From: Callaeas wilsoni
Lineage: Eukaryota > Chordata > Aves > Passeriformes > Callaeidae
Assembly (NCBI GenBank): GCA_013398955.1
Contig: VWPU01004617.1
Coordinates: 1 to 64,000, forward strand
Direction of reading: 5' to 3'
DNA length: 64,000 bases
The stretch's first letter is position 1; each line of letters begins with the position of its first letter. Of this stretch, positions 34,715 to 48,880 are shown piece by piece. The notes below the pieces were generated by a model that worked only from the letters and a program-made list of their open reading frames with translations, was not told where the DNA came from and searched no databases. Made by a program: the position numbers and the translations under genes.

Positions 34715-37700
34715 CTGAAAAAAAGGAAAACAAAGCAAATTGTGAGAAACCGATTCCCTGAACTTTTTTAAGATCTGAAGACAGCCAACCAAGTGTCAGA
34801 ACTAAGGCAACGTAATTTGAGACATCTAACAACCAAACCTGCAACCAGCCCAGCCTAAATGACTTAACAGCCATTCAGTCCAATTCATCTTTCATCTTAA
34901 CTCCTTTCATTACCATACATCCATTACAACGACATTTGCCAATACTTCCAAACACTTTCTTGCTTAAAACCTAGCCCAGGCACCTTCTGCACCATTTAAA
35001 AGTTCAACTGAAAACTGAAAATTATTGCATCTGCTTATCTTCAAGACAGACATAATTTCAGCAAATTATCATGCTCAATTTCCCAAACTCAGGACTTGCT
35101 AGGAACTCTTCCCTTATTAATATTTACATGCAATTCACTCCTAATAGGACTTCCATTCAACTTCAGCTTCACCATGTCTAAAGAATTGTATTTTTCTAAA
35201 GTAGCTTCAAATTGCAGTCTTGGAGCTATACTGTAGCACTGACATCAATCTATACCTTAACCATTATAAGAATTGCACACATTTTGAGCGAAAAAATTAA
35301 ACTCAAAACACAAAATGATGTACCAACTAAGCTGCATAAATGCCAATTTCTGAATTAATGACTGCTATTTAGTACATGCTGTAGAGATAACCAGAAATGA
35401 AGATATCGAGTTGTATTCTATGTCACATAGGTGTTATCCTCACCAGAAGATCCACAAAGCATAACATTTAAATAGAACTACTTGCATTTTATTGCTAACA
35501 TGTCCAAGGCAACATTTTAGAAATCAACTGCTTATCTGACAATTTTTAGTTCTTGATTTTATATATATTGTTCCTAGCATATTCTCTCTCTCAAAATTAC
35601 AGTGTAAATAGGGATTAAAAACCCAGAGCTGAATTAGCTGTGGCATAGAGTGAAATAAAACAATAATTAATGCAATACTGTAATTAGTCTGCCAGGCTTT
35701 TTATTACAAATCATTATTTTAATTTTAAAATTTTGAGTTTCATAACATAAAACTATTAAAATGCCATGTACGAGTTTGGGCCCAGAGTGCATAATAGAAA
35801 GACTGAATGAGTGGAAGGAGAAAACCAGGGGAAAATGCAGAATTTGTGAAAATTCAGCATTGAAACTATATTTTAAGGAAGTTCATACTTTCCCCTAATA
35901 AAAGACCGAAGTTTCCATAGTCTCTTATCTGTCAAAGGAAAATGTTTCCATTACTGAAAGAAGATTTCTTCTGAAAAGAGCACATACACATTTTTAAATT
36001 TTTCCATTTTCAACAGCAACTTCTAAGGCATGTGCACACCGAAGCAGAATTCCTCTGCTTAAACAGCAGCTTGCTTCCAGCTTGATTACTGCCAATGAGT
36101 TGTTTCATACTGCCATTGTTTTATAGGTTTATTTTTAACTCGCTGCTAAGGGGAAGGAAGAGACAGTGACTAAGTATCTATTCTAAGCTCAAAGAAACAT
36201 TAAATCCTTGAGACATAGACTTAGTAGAATTATATGAAATACATGTGAAAATGAGGTGTAAAAATATCTTTTAAAAATTAGGGACTGACACCATGATAAC
36301 CTTGACAAATGAGTACCTCCAGATTTGTATTTCGGATAAGCTACAACTTATTCCTTCTCCACCACATATTTAGATGTGCTTGGTATTATTTTTAGAGCAC
36401 TTATAATTAACAATTAAAAACCTGATAAAAGCATATTAAAAGCTGTTCTGCAATATTCTTCCAATTACTTCAAACAACAAACAAGCAAAAAAAAAAATGG
36501 CACAGTGTTTTCAGTTGTATCTGAAGAATTTAAACTTTAGTTTTATTTGGGAGCAGCAGGATTATTTGTGCACGAGATCAAGACAAAAGGTAATTTATCT
36601 ATTCAATGCTTAAGCAAAGCAAAAGATCCCAAGACAACGCTGAAATAATAAAGTTGCTTAAATATTTATGTTGCTCACCTTGAGCAGTTTAAATAAAAAT
36701 GTATAAATTTACAAAATCAGATTGTTCATCTTAGTTACCAGAAACAATGTAGAGATTGTTTTGTTTCCCCTCATCTACAAACCCAGCCAGCCACTTCATA
36801 AACAACATGGGCTTGTCTTCAAACAAAATATAATTATTTAAACACTACTATAGCAAATTAAAAAAAAGGAAATAGTTTACTGGCTATGGTTTTATCTAAA
36901 CCATGAAAGTGATCTTTATCAACATATCAGCTTATTGTAATTAAGTCGCTAAAAGGTTGAAGAGCATATTATAATATCAACAAATAATTAAATAATGAGA
37001 TATTACTGTCAATTATTTCATTACAAATGACACATATCAATTTCTAAAGCAGTAAGTCTGCCTGCTAACCTATTCTCCACAATACCCCCAAATGCAACAC
37101 AGGGGACCGTATATTCCAAACATTTTGCCAATTAATGCTACCTATGGGTAATGTTAGGCATCTTCAGGCAATGTTCCAGATCCTCTAGGACCTGCCCTGA
37201 CCAAAAGTAGTTGGTTTTTGAGACAACTCTCATCTCTACAGAACTTCCTACCAGTGTATGACTCTAAATAAGCTATAAAGAATGATTATTTTCCAACCAA
37301 TAAAGAAACACCTTCCACATTGATGTCAGCTGTTCTAAGAGACCTGACTCTGCTGGCCACCTTCAGTAACATTTCCATAAAAGCTAAGGCTTTTAAACAC
37401 AGAGTTAGGAGCCAGTGTTTTCTGCTGACTAAGGCACTATTTTACATATTACAGCAGAAGTCTGGAGACTAGAGGAAGCCATGACCACACTAAGACTTTG
37501 TTTGTTTTAAAGAAACTACATGTTGGATTGCTTTGTTTACAATTTAGAAATCTCAATTACATCTAAGGAGGGAAAAATAAAACCTGTATAGGCATCTCAG
37601 TTAATAGCAGAAAGAGCTGGTAACGTTACAGACAGCAAGTGCATTCACTGATTTCTCCAACACTGCTTCAGGTTGGCAGGTTTTGCCACCAATTATGGCA

Positions 37701-40700
37701 AATAAGCCTGTCACACTGTCACCCTCATGTGGATACAACCATCATTAGTATCACCCTATTTCCTGATAACTATCCTTCCAAAGCAATACTGTCCCATCAT
37801 ACTTTCAAGGTTGAACATCTCTTTGTTTTGTGCTAGAATTAGTTCTCAGAAACACAAAACTGCGAGTCTGCACTTAGGTAGGCCACAGTCTGGTTTCTTA
37901 TGCATGGAACTATGCAAGTATTCATTTTTTAATGCCCAACACTTCATCAAACAGAGTGTCCATGTGTCTAGTTGCATGACCTCCAGGTAGAAGTTAGAAG
38001 TTCAATCTTGTACTTTTTTTTATAATCTCTTATATTTCTAACACGTATTTTAGCATAGAAAGAAAATTATCATTTGAAGGAATCAACAGAATGTCAAAAG
38101 TTAAACACATTTCTTAAGGTTCTCTGTTGGACTTTCACATTTTTGTCTAAAGGGCAATACATGTCAGATTCAAAGAGTGGGATAGAAGAGGAAACATTCT
38201 TCTCCCTATTTATGATGTACTTTTGGCAGCTTGTTGAATTCTGACAATGAAAAACACATTACTAAATTTTATTTTACTCAGCATCATTTCCATATTCTCT
38301 ACTATTACCAAGGAAAGTTCTCTCATACAGCAAATACGTAAGTAGGAACACAGAAAGGAATTTTTCACAACAAAAAAGAAATAAAATATATAAATGTGCA
38401 TTTGCCCTCCATTCTTTTAAAATTAAATTCCTGCTCAAGATGCACAAAGTTTTAAATCTAGTCTCCTCCTCTGCCTATACAAATTCAGACTCCCACAGAG
38501 TTCATGTCCACCTTTACAATAAATCAAACAACTGGTGTAGTACACAGTACAAGCATATTACTCCATTGCCTTCTATTCCTAATGTAACTATGATTACTAA
38601 TGAAGCTAAAAAAAAGCCTCATTGTGGTCCCAAGACAATTCTTGGTGAACACATAACATATCAGATATTGCCATAGGCAAACAGTGATTAGGTCAAGGGG
38701 AAAAAATAATCAATGTCTACATAGTTTTCACTTACCAACATACACAATTCAAAACCTAAATTGTTCCCTTGAGTGCAATGCAGTTATACAACAAGACTTA
38801 GTTACTCACAATTTAGCAACTGCTCCTAACGCAGTAAATGTGCTCAATTCATCTTGGGTTTTAAATATGCCTGCCAATGTCTTCAAATAGGTAGCAGTAT
38901 CTTTATTAGCAATGGGAAGGCACATGGTCCGGGAACCAAATATGCAGATAGAAATCACGTTTCTATTCACTCGCAGTTTGTCCAATCACTAGCTAATGGG
39001 TGAAAGGAAAAGGACATCATATACTGATGTGCATCTATTTCATTGCAGTGCTGCTGAATGACTATGTAGAATTTTCCACAGCCATGTTACTGAAGCTATA
39101 TGGCAAAAAGTGACAATTCTATAGAGCACCAGCTGACTGTATTTCAAGTCTGAACTTATAAGTAACCTCAGTGCAGGTAAGCTTTCATGAGGCCTTTTTT
39201 AGCCTTCCCAAACTATAAATCAAACTTATGAAACTTTTGTGTTTTGATTTTCTAATTTTCTTTTTTTTTTTAATTCTAGAGCAATTCAAATGTATAGAGT
39301 TTCTTTGATAAAAACATTTCATTCAGTACTTCTGTGCAGAAGAGGGAGTATAAGCCACTACCTTCCTTCTGGTGAGCATCAGGCATACAAGCTGAAGCAG
39401 AACAGTACAGAAAAGGAAACAAAGTAAGCCTTTTAAATTCACAGTCATCTGTTTTTCTACTGTGATTTGAAACTGCAGGATGTACAGCCTGTCTCACAAA
39501 ATTCACAAACAAGCAGGCACAGATAACTGGACAGAAGCTACCACCGTCTATTAAACTTCGTGTCAACACTGATACTTTCTATTTGTTTGTCTTCATGTGA
39601 AGTCCACAGAAAACTAATATCCCTAAGTGTCAGAGAACAAACAAACGTGACTGTAGGTCAACAATTAAACATCCACTGTCCTCATTCCTTAAGCAGAATC
39701 AAGGAACTCAGGGTGATCACCTCCTTGGTGTCTCATTATCATACAGGGACAGAACAGTGAGGGCTGATTCCACAACCGCTCTCTAGGTAACTCTGAGGAT
39801 GGAAACCATATATAGCTGTGACCCTTCTTCCTCATTCTTTACCCCGTCTGGTTTAGCACGGGCTGACACAGACCCTCTCAATACCACTCCCAGATTTACT
39901 TCACACATACTCACTGCAACCTGGTCCTAATTTAAGCTCCCGTGACCAGATTAGTTCCAAGAAGTACACCTGAATTTGCCAAGTCTGCATGTGGAAAAAC
40001 ATTTATGAGGGAAATAGAATCTTGTAGAAAATTCCAGAGGTGGGAAGGACCTGTTGGCAGTCCTGAAGAATATAACTCTAGGAAAGGAAAACAAGTGTCT
40101 CCCAGAAGACCAAGCATTATCTGTGAACTTTCATAGTTAATAGATACCAGCTGAGTTTTGGCTTAAATTTCTTGCTGCATAACCTTTGTTCAATTACCCT
40201 TTATTTTTACTGAACTTCTTTCTAAGACACTCATCTTTTCCAAGGATGTAAAATGAGTTAAACTCAAATTTGCTGCTTGTCTACAGATGAATACTCCAAG
40301 CATACGCAGGCAGGAGGAGAGATCTGCTCTGCTGCAAACCCAGCCATGTGTCTCACAACATTCCGTTGATTTAAACTGAATGACAGCACAGCAGGGAAAT
40401 ACATAGGAACTAAAAATATGCTGAAAAGGTGTTTTAATGCTTTTTTATGCTGCTAAGTTTTAAAGCAATTCATGAAATGAAAATGAATACAAACCAGCAC
40501 AATGTATTCCTGTAAGCTTCTGATAACTGGCACAATCCCTTCACTGGCATGTTTGTTTCCAGGGGAGTGTGTCAAATGAAAGAAGACTCTGTTTTCAGCC
40601 TAGCATGCCAAATGAATGAAAATTCTGCTGCCTCATGCTTGAGAAACCAAAAAAAGTGTTCTCCTCAGCATATGTGCACAATTATATGGGCTTAAGTTTT

Positions 40701-41117
40701 CTTGACCAATTTGAACAACAGTATTTATATGTAATTTTTTTTCTTCCTTTCAACTATTTTACCTTCTGCATTTTTTTCAGAAACTGATTACTTAGGAAAA
40801 ATTAGATTATCCAAGAGAACCATGTCATGTATAACCATAAGTTTATATTTTAACATAAACTTTGTCTTTGAGGTGCAGAAAACACTCATCAACTCTTGAC
40901 ATTTTTAGAATTACTCTTTAAATTCACGATGGATAGAGGCTACCAAACAACAACTGAGGACAAATCAAGCCAATATTGACTAATTAAAAATCTGCCTACT
41001 GCTGTATTTTATTTCCATTTAGTTTTCTATTCTGATAGTTCAAAAGGAAAGACTTAGTAGATATTCTTTACTTATTTCACATGCTTTTCCAGGAACACTA
41101 TTACATATTTATTTTTA

Positions 41118-41206
41118 TTCTATTTGATATGTTACATTTATTGTTTACATAGTTACATATTTTTATAATATAGATAGTTGTACATATTTATATATACGTG
41201 TGTGCA
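41118..41206. repeat. AT-rich low-complexity region
   Basis: Nearly pure A/T with repeated ACATATT and ATATATA words, ending in a short alternating purine-pyrimidine stretch (TATACGTGTGTGCATACA). A comparable region lies at 44299-44360. Confidence 0.75.
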
Positions 41207-42784
41207 TACACCTCACGGGCTAAAGAAAGTTGTTTCTATGAGTTCTCTTAAAAATCTGCCTATTACATCTGAGATTTCAATCTACAGCTCTCACATAAAA
41301 ACATTACCTACAAAATTCCTGATCCTGCAACATTTTCAGAGGAACTAAGTTTCTACAAAGAAAGACTACTGCTTTTGCAGCCCAGATTGGCGGGGAAAGC
41401 AAAGTGTGGTGTCTGCTGCAATGCATTTCATGCTCAATGCCTTTGCTCTCAGATAGCACAGCCCCTTGACTGGCAAGAGGTGACACTATACCCAAGGACA
41501 GCTGCAAGCAGTCCACATTCACCGCTGTGGAGCATGAGTATAAGGCAGCAAAGATTTTGGGGTGTTGCATCTGACAAGTTCCAACCCCTCCCATGATGTA
41601 ATGCCAAAAATATGCTGCTATTTGATTGTTTATACAGTTTTCTTGCTACATTTCTGCTTCAGAATGTTTCCAACTTCTTTTCTTAGGGTAAGGAATTAAA
41701 GAAAATTAGAAGATCAGCAAGGCTATATCCATACCACACCTTTACCTCTTGCTCCTTTTGCTGTTCCTGTTCTCATTGCACCATTCCACCAGAACTGACT
41801 TTAATGACCCATACGCTCTGACACACCTAGACATCTTTTTAAAAAACTGCTTCCCTGATCTCAGTTCAAGTGTAATTTTTTGGAGGGAGATTTCTAACAA
41901 CTACAGACTTAAGTCTTGATGAAAACTAAACACCTATGTAAAAAAAAAAAGAACTAGTAATCCCCCTGAAACTGCTTGAGTTTCTAATTACTGAATTCCT
42001 GTGTCACCTAAACAGTTACTGTTACTTCTGTGACTACAACTTCAATTGCTAAAACTTTTCCTATTTTTGTAAGGTGTTTATTACCCTCCTTCTGATGGCC
42101 AAAAAATTAAGAAAGGGCATTTGAGAGACAGGATATAGGAGGCATGAATGAAAACATTATAAAGCCATACAAGAAGCCAGCAGAGCACAACTACCTTCAA
42201 CACGGAAGTTTTCAAAAATCTACCCATTGTCTTACGCATCAACAACATTCACAAGGTAAATAATCCCCATAGGCATTAATTTCCAGAATAAACATTAACC
42301 ATTTATTAGCAACTTCTTCAGCCTATCAGCAGTGAAGTACGCCAATTTATATGCCCATACACCCAGACACATCCATCATATGTATTTTCACATATATACA
42401 CACTAGTCTAAAAACAGGTGTAAACAACCTTACCTCCCAGGAGTCCTTAATGTTTATACAATACTCTAATTTATATTTGTAATTGCTGCTCAATTTCATG
42501 AAACATTTTAAGAAAACAGTTAAATAAGCTTGGAAAGAATAGTGTGACCATTTCTGTATGCTGACTTCAGTAATGCTTTTCATGTACAACGTTTTTTAAA
42601 CAAATGACAAAAACATGGGTATCATAAAGCTTTTCTTGCAAATGCAAAACAAAATGGAAAGAAAATAAATCGTACCTTGGATAGTTAAAGGCTCTAACAG
42701 TCAAAAATGAAAAGGTGTATCAAATAGGATTTTATGATGCCTGTCCCAAGCCCACACTCAGTATTTTAACCAGCAGGTGAATTA

Positions 42785-43600
42785 CAGAATCATCATTAAT
42801 TGGGTAGTTAACACTAACTTGAAAAACCTACATGATACAGTCAAAGAAAACTAGAATTTCAAAAGATCTGGACAAAATGGAGAATTGCTGTAAAAAAATA
42901 TGACATTATTTCCTAAGTGAAAGACTAATGGTCTACATCTGGACAGAAGTCATCAACTACAAAAACACAGGCTAGAAAAAAGCAGTTAGGCAGAAATGAT
43001 CAGTAAATCACAAGCTGAGCGTGAGTCAGAGGCATGATGCTGCCTTTCTGTGCAGCACAGCACCGTGACACGAGCAGTATGGCAACAAGCAGCCGTGCCA
43101 TGTCACGCAGCAATTGTAAGACCTCAGCAGATTGCTGCAACCAGTTCAAACAATACAATTAAAGACCGCCAGGAACATGTTCAGATGATAAACAAAAAAA
43201 TCTTACTAATAAGAGGTCTAGAAGAATAGAATAGTGGCTTATTCAGAGAAACCAAAAGCACAAGAGTGACTTAAGCCTACAGAAAAGGCAGCTGACACAA
43301 GGAAATAACATCTTTAAATATGCAAAAGGTAGCTTTAAAGGAAAATTTTAATTATTGCTTTGTCTGATCTACCTGGGGCTAAGTACTATCAGTCAGCTGG
43401 CAGCACAGGAAGGTTCAAGTTAGGTACCAGGAAAACATCCCATAAGCAACACTAGCATATCACTGGAACAGACTGCTGATGTCTCCTTTACAAGCAAGTC
43501 TTGCATACATTTATCAGGCAGGACTTAGATTTAACCAGCTCTGTCACAGCAGGGTACAGTAGGTCACTAACGGTCTTGTATTTTAGAATTTAAATACCCT
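42785..43600 (+). mobile_element. Ancient, strongly decayed CR1-type LINE, reverse transcriptase region to 3' end
   Basis: Several blocks in the right order resemble older CR1 lineages such as those in turtles and crocodilians. At about 42785-42815 there is an INDL-like piece (CATCATTAATTGGGTAG). At 42857-42890 the text reads TTTCAAAAGATCTGGACAAA and then ATGGAGAATTG. At 43310-43345 it reads AAATATGCAAAAGGTAGCTT and at 43402-43420 ACAGGAAGGTTCAAGTTAG. At 43464-43600 it reads TGGAACAGACTGC, then ATTTATCAGGCAGGACTTAG, then CAGCAGGGTACAG. No open frame survives. The limits are approximate, and the identification rests on remembered consensus rather than an alignment. Confidence 0.7.
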
Positions 43601-44298
43601 TTTGATGATCAATTTAATAATTACTCTGAAAATATTCCAACTGGATTTACTGCATCTGTTTATGTAGTTTAAAAGGTCCTAGCTGAAAGACAGTATTCTT
43701 GTCACACTGAAGATGACAGATGTTCGTGCCGGAAGAGTCCATGAGATTTTCACAAAACCTAAAAGGGCTTCGAAAGGAGTGGCAAATAAAAAGGGGTGGC
43801 AGGAAACACTTCTTTGCTATGAAAACCCATGGGACTGCACTCCATGACTTGCACCACTAGGCATTAGGCTTATTTTTTCTGTTACACAGCAGCTGCTCCC
43901 AGCTAAGAAAGTCATCCTGTAGTACATGATCATGAGTAAGGCATCCATATAATTTGAGTTTAGAATACTTTTCCATCCATTACCAGCTTTAACCTCGAAA
44001 AATGGTAATACCAAACAGATATGATAAGCAAGGTTCCTTGACAATGCCAGATGAAAATAAGGACTAAACTGAACAAGATAAACAAGCAGAAATTTCTACA
44101 AGTAAAATTTTTTTTTAAAATTAAACTATTCCTTTAAAAATGTTCTAGATTTGGTTTATTATAAATACATCCTTAAATACTGCAACAAAAATACATAAAT
44201 TAGGATATGGTAGAGCTGCTGTAATAAACCATATCCATGCACAGTAGGCATAATTTCTTCATTTAAGACAGAAAGCAGGAGCACCTCTCTCCAAATCT

Positions 44299-44360
44299 TA
44301 TACATATTATATACATTTACAACATATTTATATATTTTTCATTTAATATATTTCATATTT
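44299..44360. repeat. AT-rich low-complexity region
   Basis: Repeated TACATAT, ATATACA and ATTTATATATTTTTC words with almost no G or C. No larger element was recognised. Confidence 0.7.
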
Positions 44361-44830
44361 GCTTCCACCCTCCTTTTCCTATAATACTACTGAAGGGCTC
44401 ATTTTGTAGAAGCAATGTTATTTTTCTTAGGTTAAGGACTGTTAGAAATAGCTCTGTCCACTGAACTTGAGCTGTGAGATCCAGGTGTACCTGAATCCAC
44501 AGTCTTTCATCTGTTTGTTTATCCTCCTAGAGCCTGAAAGAAGACATGAAGCATTTACTGAGATCAAGAAGTTTTTCATCTCACTGCTACAAAATCCACA
44601 TTGTTCAAGTTTGGATAAATTCTTAACACCTTTTTCCAGAAAATAACCATACTTAAATGAAAAAATAGAAAATATCGCCTCATGTGTGAGGTGGTTATAT
44701 TTTCCATGAACAAAACTATATTAGTGGAATGCCACTCTCCTCCTACCACAAGGCAAAATTGTTCCACTACTTATTTTTGGCATATAAAACTGAAAATGTC
44801 TACAAATCCTGAGCTATGGGCCATTCATTT

Positions 44831-44887
44831 AAGAGTTGGACTTGATGATCCTTGAGGGTCCCTTCCAACTCAGAATATTCTGTGATG
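44831..44887 (+). mobile_element. CR1 LINE 3' tail fragment
   Basis: A short segment reads AGAGTTGGACTTGATGATCC, then GGTCCCTTCCAACTCAG and AATATTCTGTGATG. This matches the last 50-60 bases of a CR1 subfamily, including the start of its terminal repeat. Nothing recognisable as CR1 lies immediately upstream, so it is either a very short 5'-truncated insertion or the best-kept end of a decayed one. It lies in the long first intron of DNAJC1, antisense to the gene. Confidence 0.85.
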
Positions 44888-46079
44888 TTAAAAAACCATC
44901 AAATGTAAGCAGTTACGAGGTAAAATAATTTCTCTTTTTTTTAAACTTCAAACCCAACTGATTAGAAGTGGCAAAACTCTGCATATTTTTAATCAAAGAT
45001 GCTTCATTACACTATGTTAAGGTAACTTAGAGAATATACAGGATACTAATACTTCTGAAACCCCTAAAATACATTTTTTAAGTGGTATTAATTTATCCAA
45101 AAATTATTTCTACGAGTATTTTTCTCAAAAACATTGCTTTAAATAGCCAGGTTTATAAAGAACTACCAGCAGCATTTGTCAAATTCTTTCCTACTTTATT
45201 TAGAATACTTTCTACTGAACTAGTTAGGATTTAGCCCTACCCGTCATGTAGGAGAGTCGTATAATGATCCCTTTATACTCATTAACTACCATTTTAATGA
45301 GCTATTACTACCTCGGGACTCAGAAGACCTCAGGGAGGTTGTAACATGCCACTACCTATATAGTAATTCACTGCTGAGTTAGTACATAGCCTCCTTGAAA
45401 GAATATAGGAATGCCCTCCATCACTCTCTTTAGTTCAGATGCCAGCATCAGCAAAATTTCTGCATGTAAGACACATCCCAGTCTAAAACTTCAAAAGCAT
45501 CTCACTTAAACTCTAATAAACTTAACAGATTACTATAACTATAGCCCACCATGCTGCTAAATGTTTGTACAATCCTAACAAAATGAGCTGAAATCATGAG
45601 CATTGTCTGATCACTTCAGCTAGCAGTTTGATGGCATAAAATATTGCAAATCTGATCAAGGGCCAGGGTAGGAGGCAGGGGACACTATCATCCCAAAAGG
45701 CTATTGGCAAAATCTGCCAGAATCTGTAAGAGCCATAAATTAGGCAGCTGATGTTGAAAGGTATACAGATAAAGAAATCGAGCTTAGCATTAGGAACCAT
45801 CAATTAAAATTCACACAGAAAATTAATTTATGAGCAATTTAAGCCTAAATAATGTTAAAATTAAAAAACTGCAGACACATTTTAAAAGCCACATATATGC
45901 AATGACTTACAATGGAACTGACTTAAAGACACCCTTTCCCATTCAGTAGCAATTTTGTATGGAAAACTGGTATTATGATCTCTAAAAATGCTTATCTGAC
46001 ATTATTTCTAGTGAGAATGAGCCAAATAATCCTTAAGGAAGATAATTACCTCTCAAGATTTATGGCAGCTGTGGGCAGA

Positions 46080-46430
46080 TACTGTTACACACAGTGGCAC
46101 GCTGTTCCCTGAATTGCCCTCTGTGTTTTTCAAATCAAAATGTTTTAACTGAGCCACACAGGTCCAAGCAACGGGCACAAAGATCACTTCCCTGCAAGCA
46201 GTTACTGCTCTTCTCTCCCAGTACTTTGGAGGCATCTTTTGAATCCGGGAAGGAGGGGGGGCAATTCACGCTGATCCATAAACTGCCTCCTCTCTCTGCC
46301 TGCAAGAGCTGAAGCAGACACTCCGAAACACAGACAAGTCTAGAAGAGACAGAGCACAGGTCTGCGCGAGGAAGAGAAGCAGAGAAGATGAGCGGGAAGG
46401 AAGCACTTCTGGTCTACTTCAAGCATTCTT
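46080..46430. other. GC-richer, purine-rich island, unassigned
   Basis: The GC content is visibly above the surrounding intron. The stretch includes a G run near 46253-46261, a CTGCGCGAGG patch at 46361-46370 and purine-rich sequence on the plus strand. A 17-codon frame starts at about 46388 and soon stops. No gene is recognised. It may be a regulatory element or a non-coding exon. Confidence 0.3.
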
Positions 46431-48864
46431 CAGTTAGCTGAGTGCAACACCCAACAGCCTCACCACTACAAAAGGCAGTAGGTTATCAACCACATGTATG
46501 TGCCTGCTTCTCTCCTTATATATAAAAATAATTCAGCAAAAACAAGCCTTTTGTGCTGGTAAGATAGATAGCACATCACCACCCTCAGAGCACTGAGAAA
46601 GGCACAGTTATAGCCCTTACCCAATACTCCCCTGAAGTCATGACTGAAACAGATTAGGAAATGCTTCCTGCTCCTGAGAGAAAAACAAGTAAGATCAGTT
46701 TTTCAGCCACTGATATTCACAGGCAGCAGTTGTATGGATTGTACTTGCCTCCCATCATGTGTTATCCACCCATAGAGACCTGTCCTCAAGTCATAAAAGC
46801 AGAGTTGAAACTGAACTACTAAAGAAATCTCTTGCTTCCTCCATTTCCATTTTCTTTTCCCCACCATCATAAGCAGAAGTAGCAGAGAAGAGGAATTTTC
46901 TTCTGACACCTGTATTTCAAGGATATCTCCTCAGTCTGGAAGGATTATAGAACAGAAGAGAGAGCAATAGCCAACTGCAGGACCTACAAAGTTGGGTGAG
47001 CAGAGCTGGTAGCAAGACAAACACCGCAAAAGGCAAAAAGAAACCCCAAATAAAGAGGAAAAGTATGCCTTTTTCTATGCCTGTGGAAAAGAAGAATCAG
47101 CAGTTGAGTGAGCAGCAATAAAAACTTGGCACAGGTTACATCCCATTAACTGTGCTACCAGAAATCTGTTTCAGCCAACTGACTGCAGAAGATAGTGGCT
47201 ACTACCAATTCATTACTTGCCTCTCAACATGGGATTACAGGATTATCAGCATCAAAGATAACAGTGAAAGTTAGGAGATAAAACTGTGGTCCTACTGCCT
47301 CAAGCAGAAACACTGGCAAATATAGAATATTTCAAATGCGTAAGATAAGATTCAAATGAAGAAAGGATAAATCCTAACATGGGTTCTCATCCAAGTTTTC
47401 AAGTTATGAAGTCAAGACAAAAAGAAAAATCAACATACAAGCAAAAATGTAATTAGTAGGTAACTTTTCACACAGATGGAGCAGAAAGGACTGAGACTGC
47501 AAGTCCACAAGCTACTACATGGAAATAAGCATTCTGTTACTGACAATCATGTAAGTAACAATAACATGCCAAAACTGCATTTCCCTCTGTGTCATAATCC
47601 CAGCCATTGAATCTAATCCATGGAGAGTTTTTTCCCATCAGATGCAATTTCTTCTTCTTGTAACTTGCCTTTTTTGGAAGGCAGAAAATCCAATCACAAA
47701 ACAGTGGTGGCAGAAATACTGCAAAACTAGTTCTGAAAAAATCTGTCACAATAAGTACCACTGGACAACATAACAGAAATATTTACTTCAGGGTGAAGAA
47801 ACTAGGAAGCAGGAAGAAAGGACTAAAATTAATCTGTTTCCCCATCTAGCTCCCCTCTTCCAATTAGTACCACACAAACCCTGAGCCAACTTTAAGCAGA
47901 TGTCAGCAGTGGAAGCTGTATACCCTGTGGCAATGTCAACAAAGAGCAAACAGACCTAAAGGATAAAAATATTTGGTCAAGTTCTATTTTTGTTCTTTGA
48001 ATCAAGAGAAAGGTGTAACTTTTTAAGTAGCAAGAGAAGGTATGGTTAAAAAATAATGAGACTGCCAAAAGATAAGAGGTTAATTTGAATTGAATTCCAT
48101 CTAAAATGTAAACTCACAATTTAAAAATTAGGAGATAACAGAAATACGATAAAGATAATACATGCTACAAACAATAATGAATATTCTGAACAGGTAAAGG
48201 GGATTTGGGAAGAACTTAGTGATTCCATGAAAAGGAACTACAATCTGTTGTCGTTACTCCTGCCACTCTGTCTTTATGCAACACACAGAAGATGACTGCT
48301 TACCCAGCGAGCAGCTATTCAGGATTTTTCTCCACGCATTTATTCATGTGTGGCCTCATCTGCTCGTAGCTGCATGCTGCTCAAACACGTTTGGAAGCTG
48401 TGGTTATTTGTTTTGAAGCCCATCTCAACGGCATCAGAGTTCATCAATATTATTCACCATTATAGTATCTTTAAAGACAAGCGGACATTACTTGCCTTTT
48501 TTAATATATCATGCAATTAGGCACAGATTAAGGTAAAATCCCCAGTAATCTCAGGTGCTAATTTTATCTCAGATATGATTTTTCCAAGTGCTCAGTATCA
48601 AACAACATTTCATACATTCAGGGCACAGACTTTAATCGACTTCAGCTGCAGCTGCAAACCCTCAGCATTTCTGCATATAAGCCCCTAGTACCTCAAATTA
48701 TGCAACCAGAATTGCAGAGCACTCAAATCAATTAGTCACCACTTGGGAAAAGTTTCGTTTAAACGACTTGCCAAGCATCACATAGGAATTCTGTGGCAGA
48801 GAGAGGAACAGAATTCAATCCTCAAGGGCACTTTTCGTCTGACTAGCTTACCCATGAAACCATT

Positions 48865-48880
48865 TCCCCCCCGCCCCCCG
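48865..48880. repeat. C-rich run
   Basis: Two C runs separated by a single G (seven C, G, six C), then G. Isolated in an otherwise mixed sequence. Confidence 0.85.

Noticed and set aside
34571..34874. Open frames extending beyond the J-domain exon on both sides
   Set aside because: Similarity to DNAJC1 stops exactly at the AG and GT splice sites; the extensions are intron readthrough.
39990..40100. Possible reverse-oriented CR1 end (GAAATAGAATCTTGTAG, then GTGGGAAGGACCTG)
   Set aside because: Only short scattered similarity, and no continuation into the CR1 body; below what I can support.
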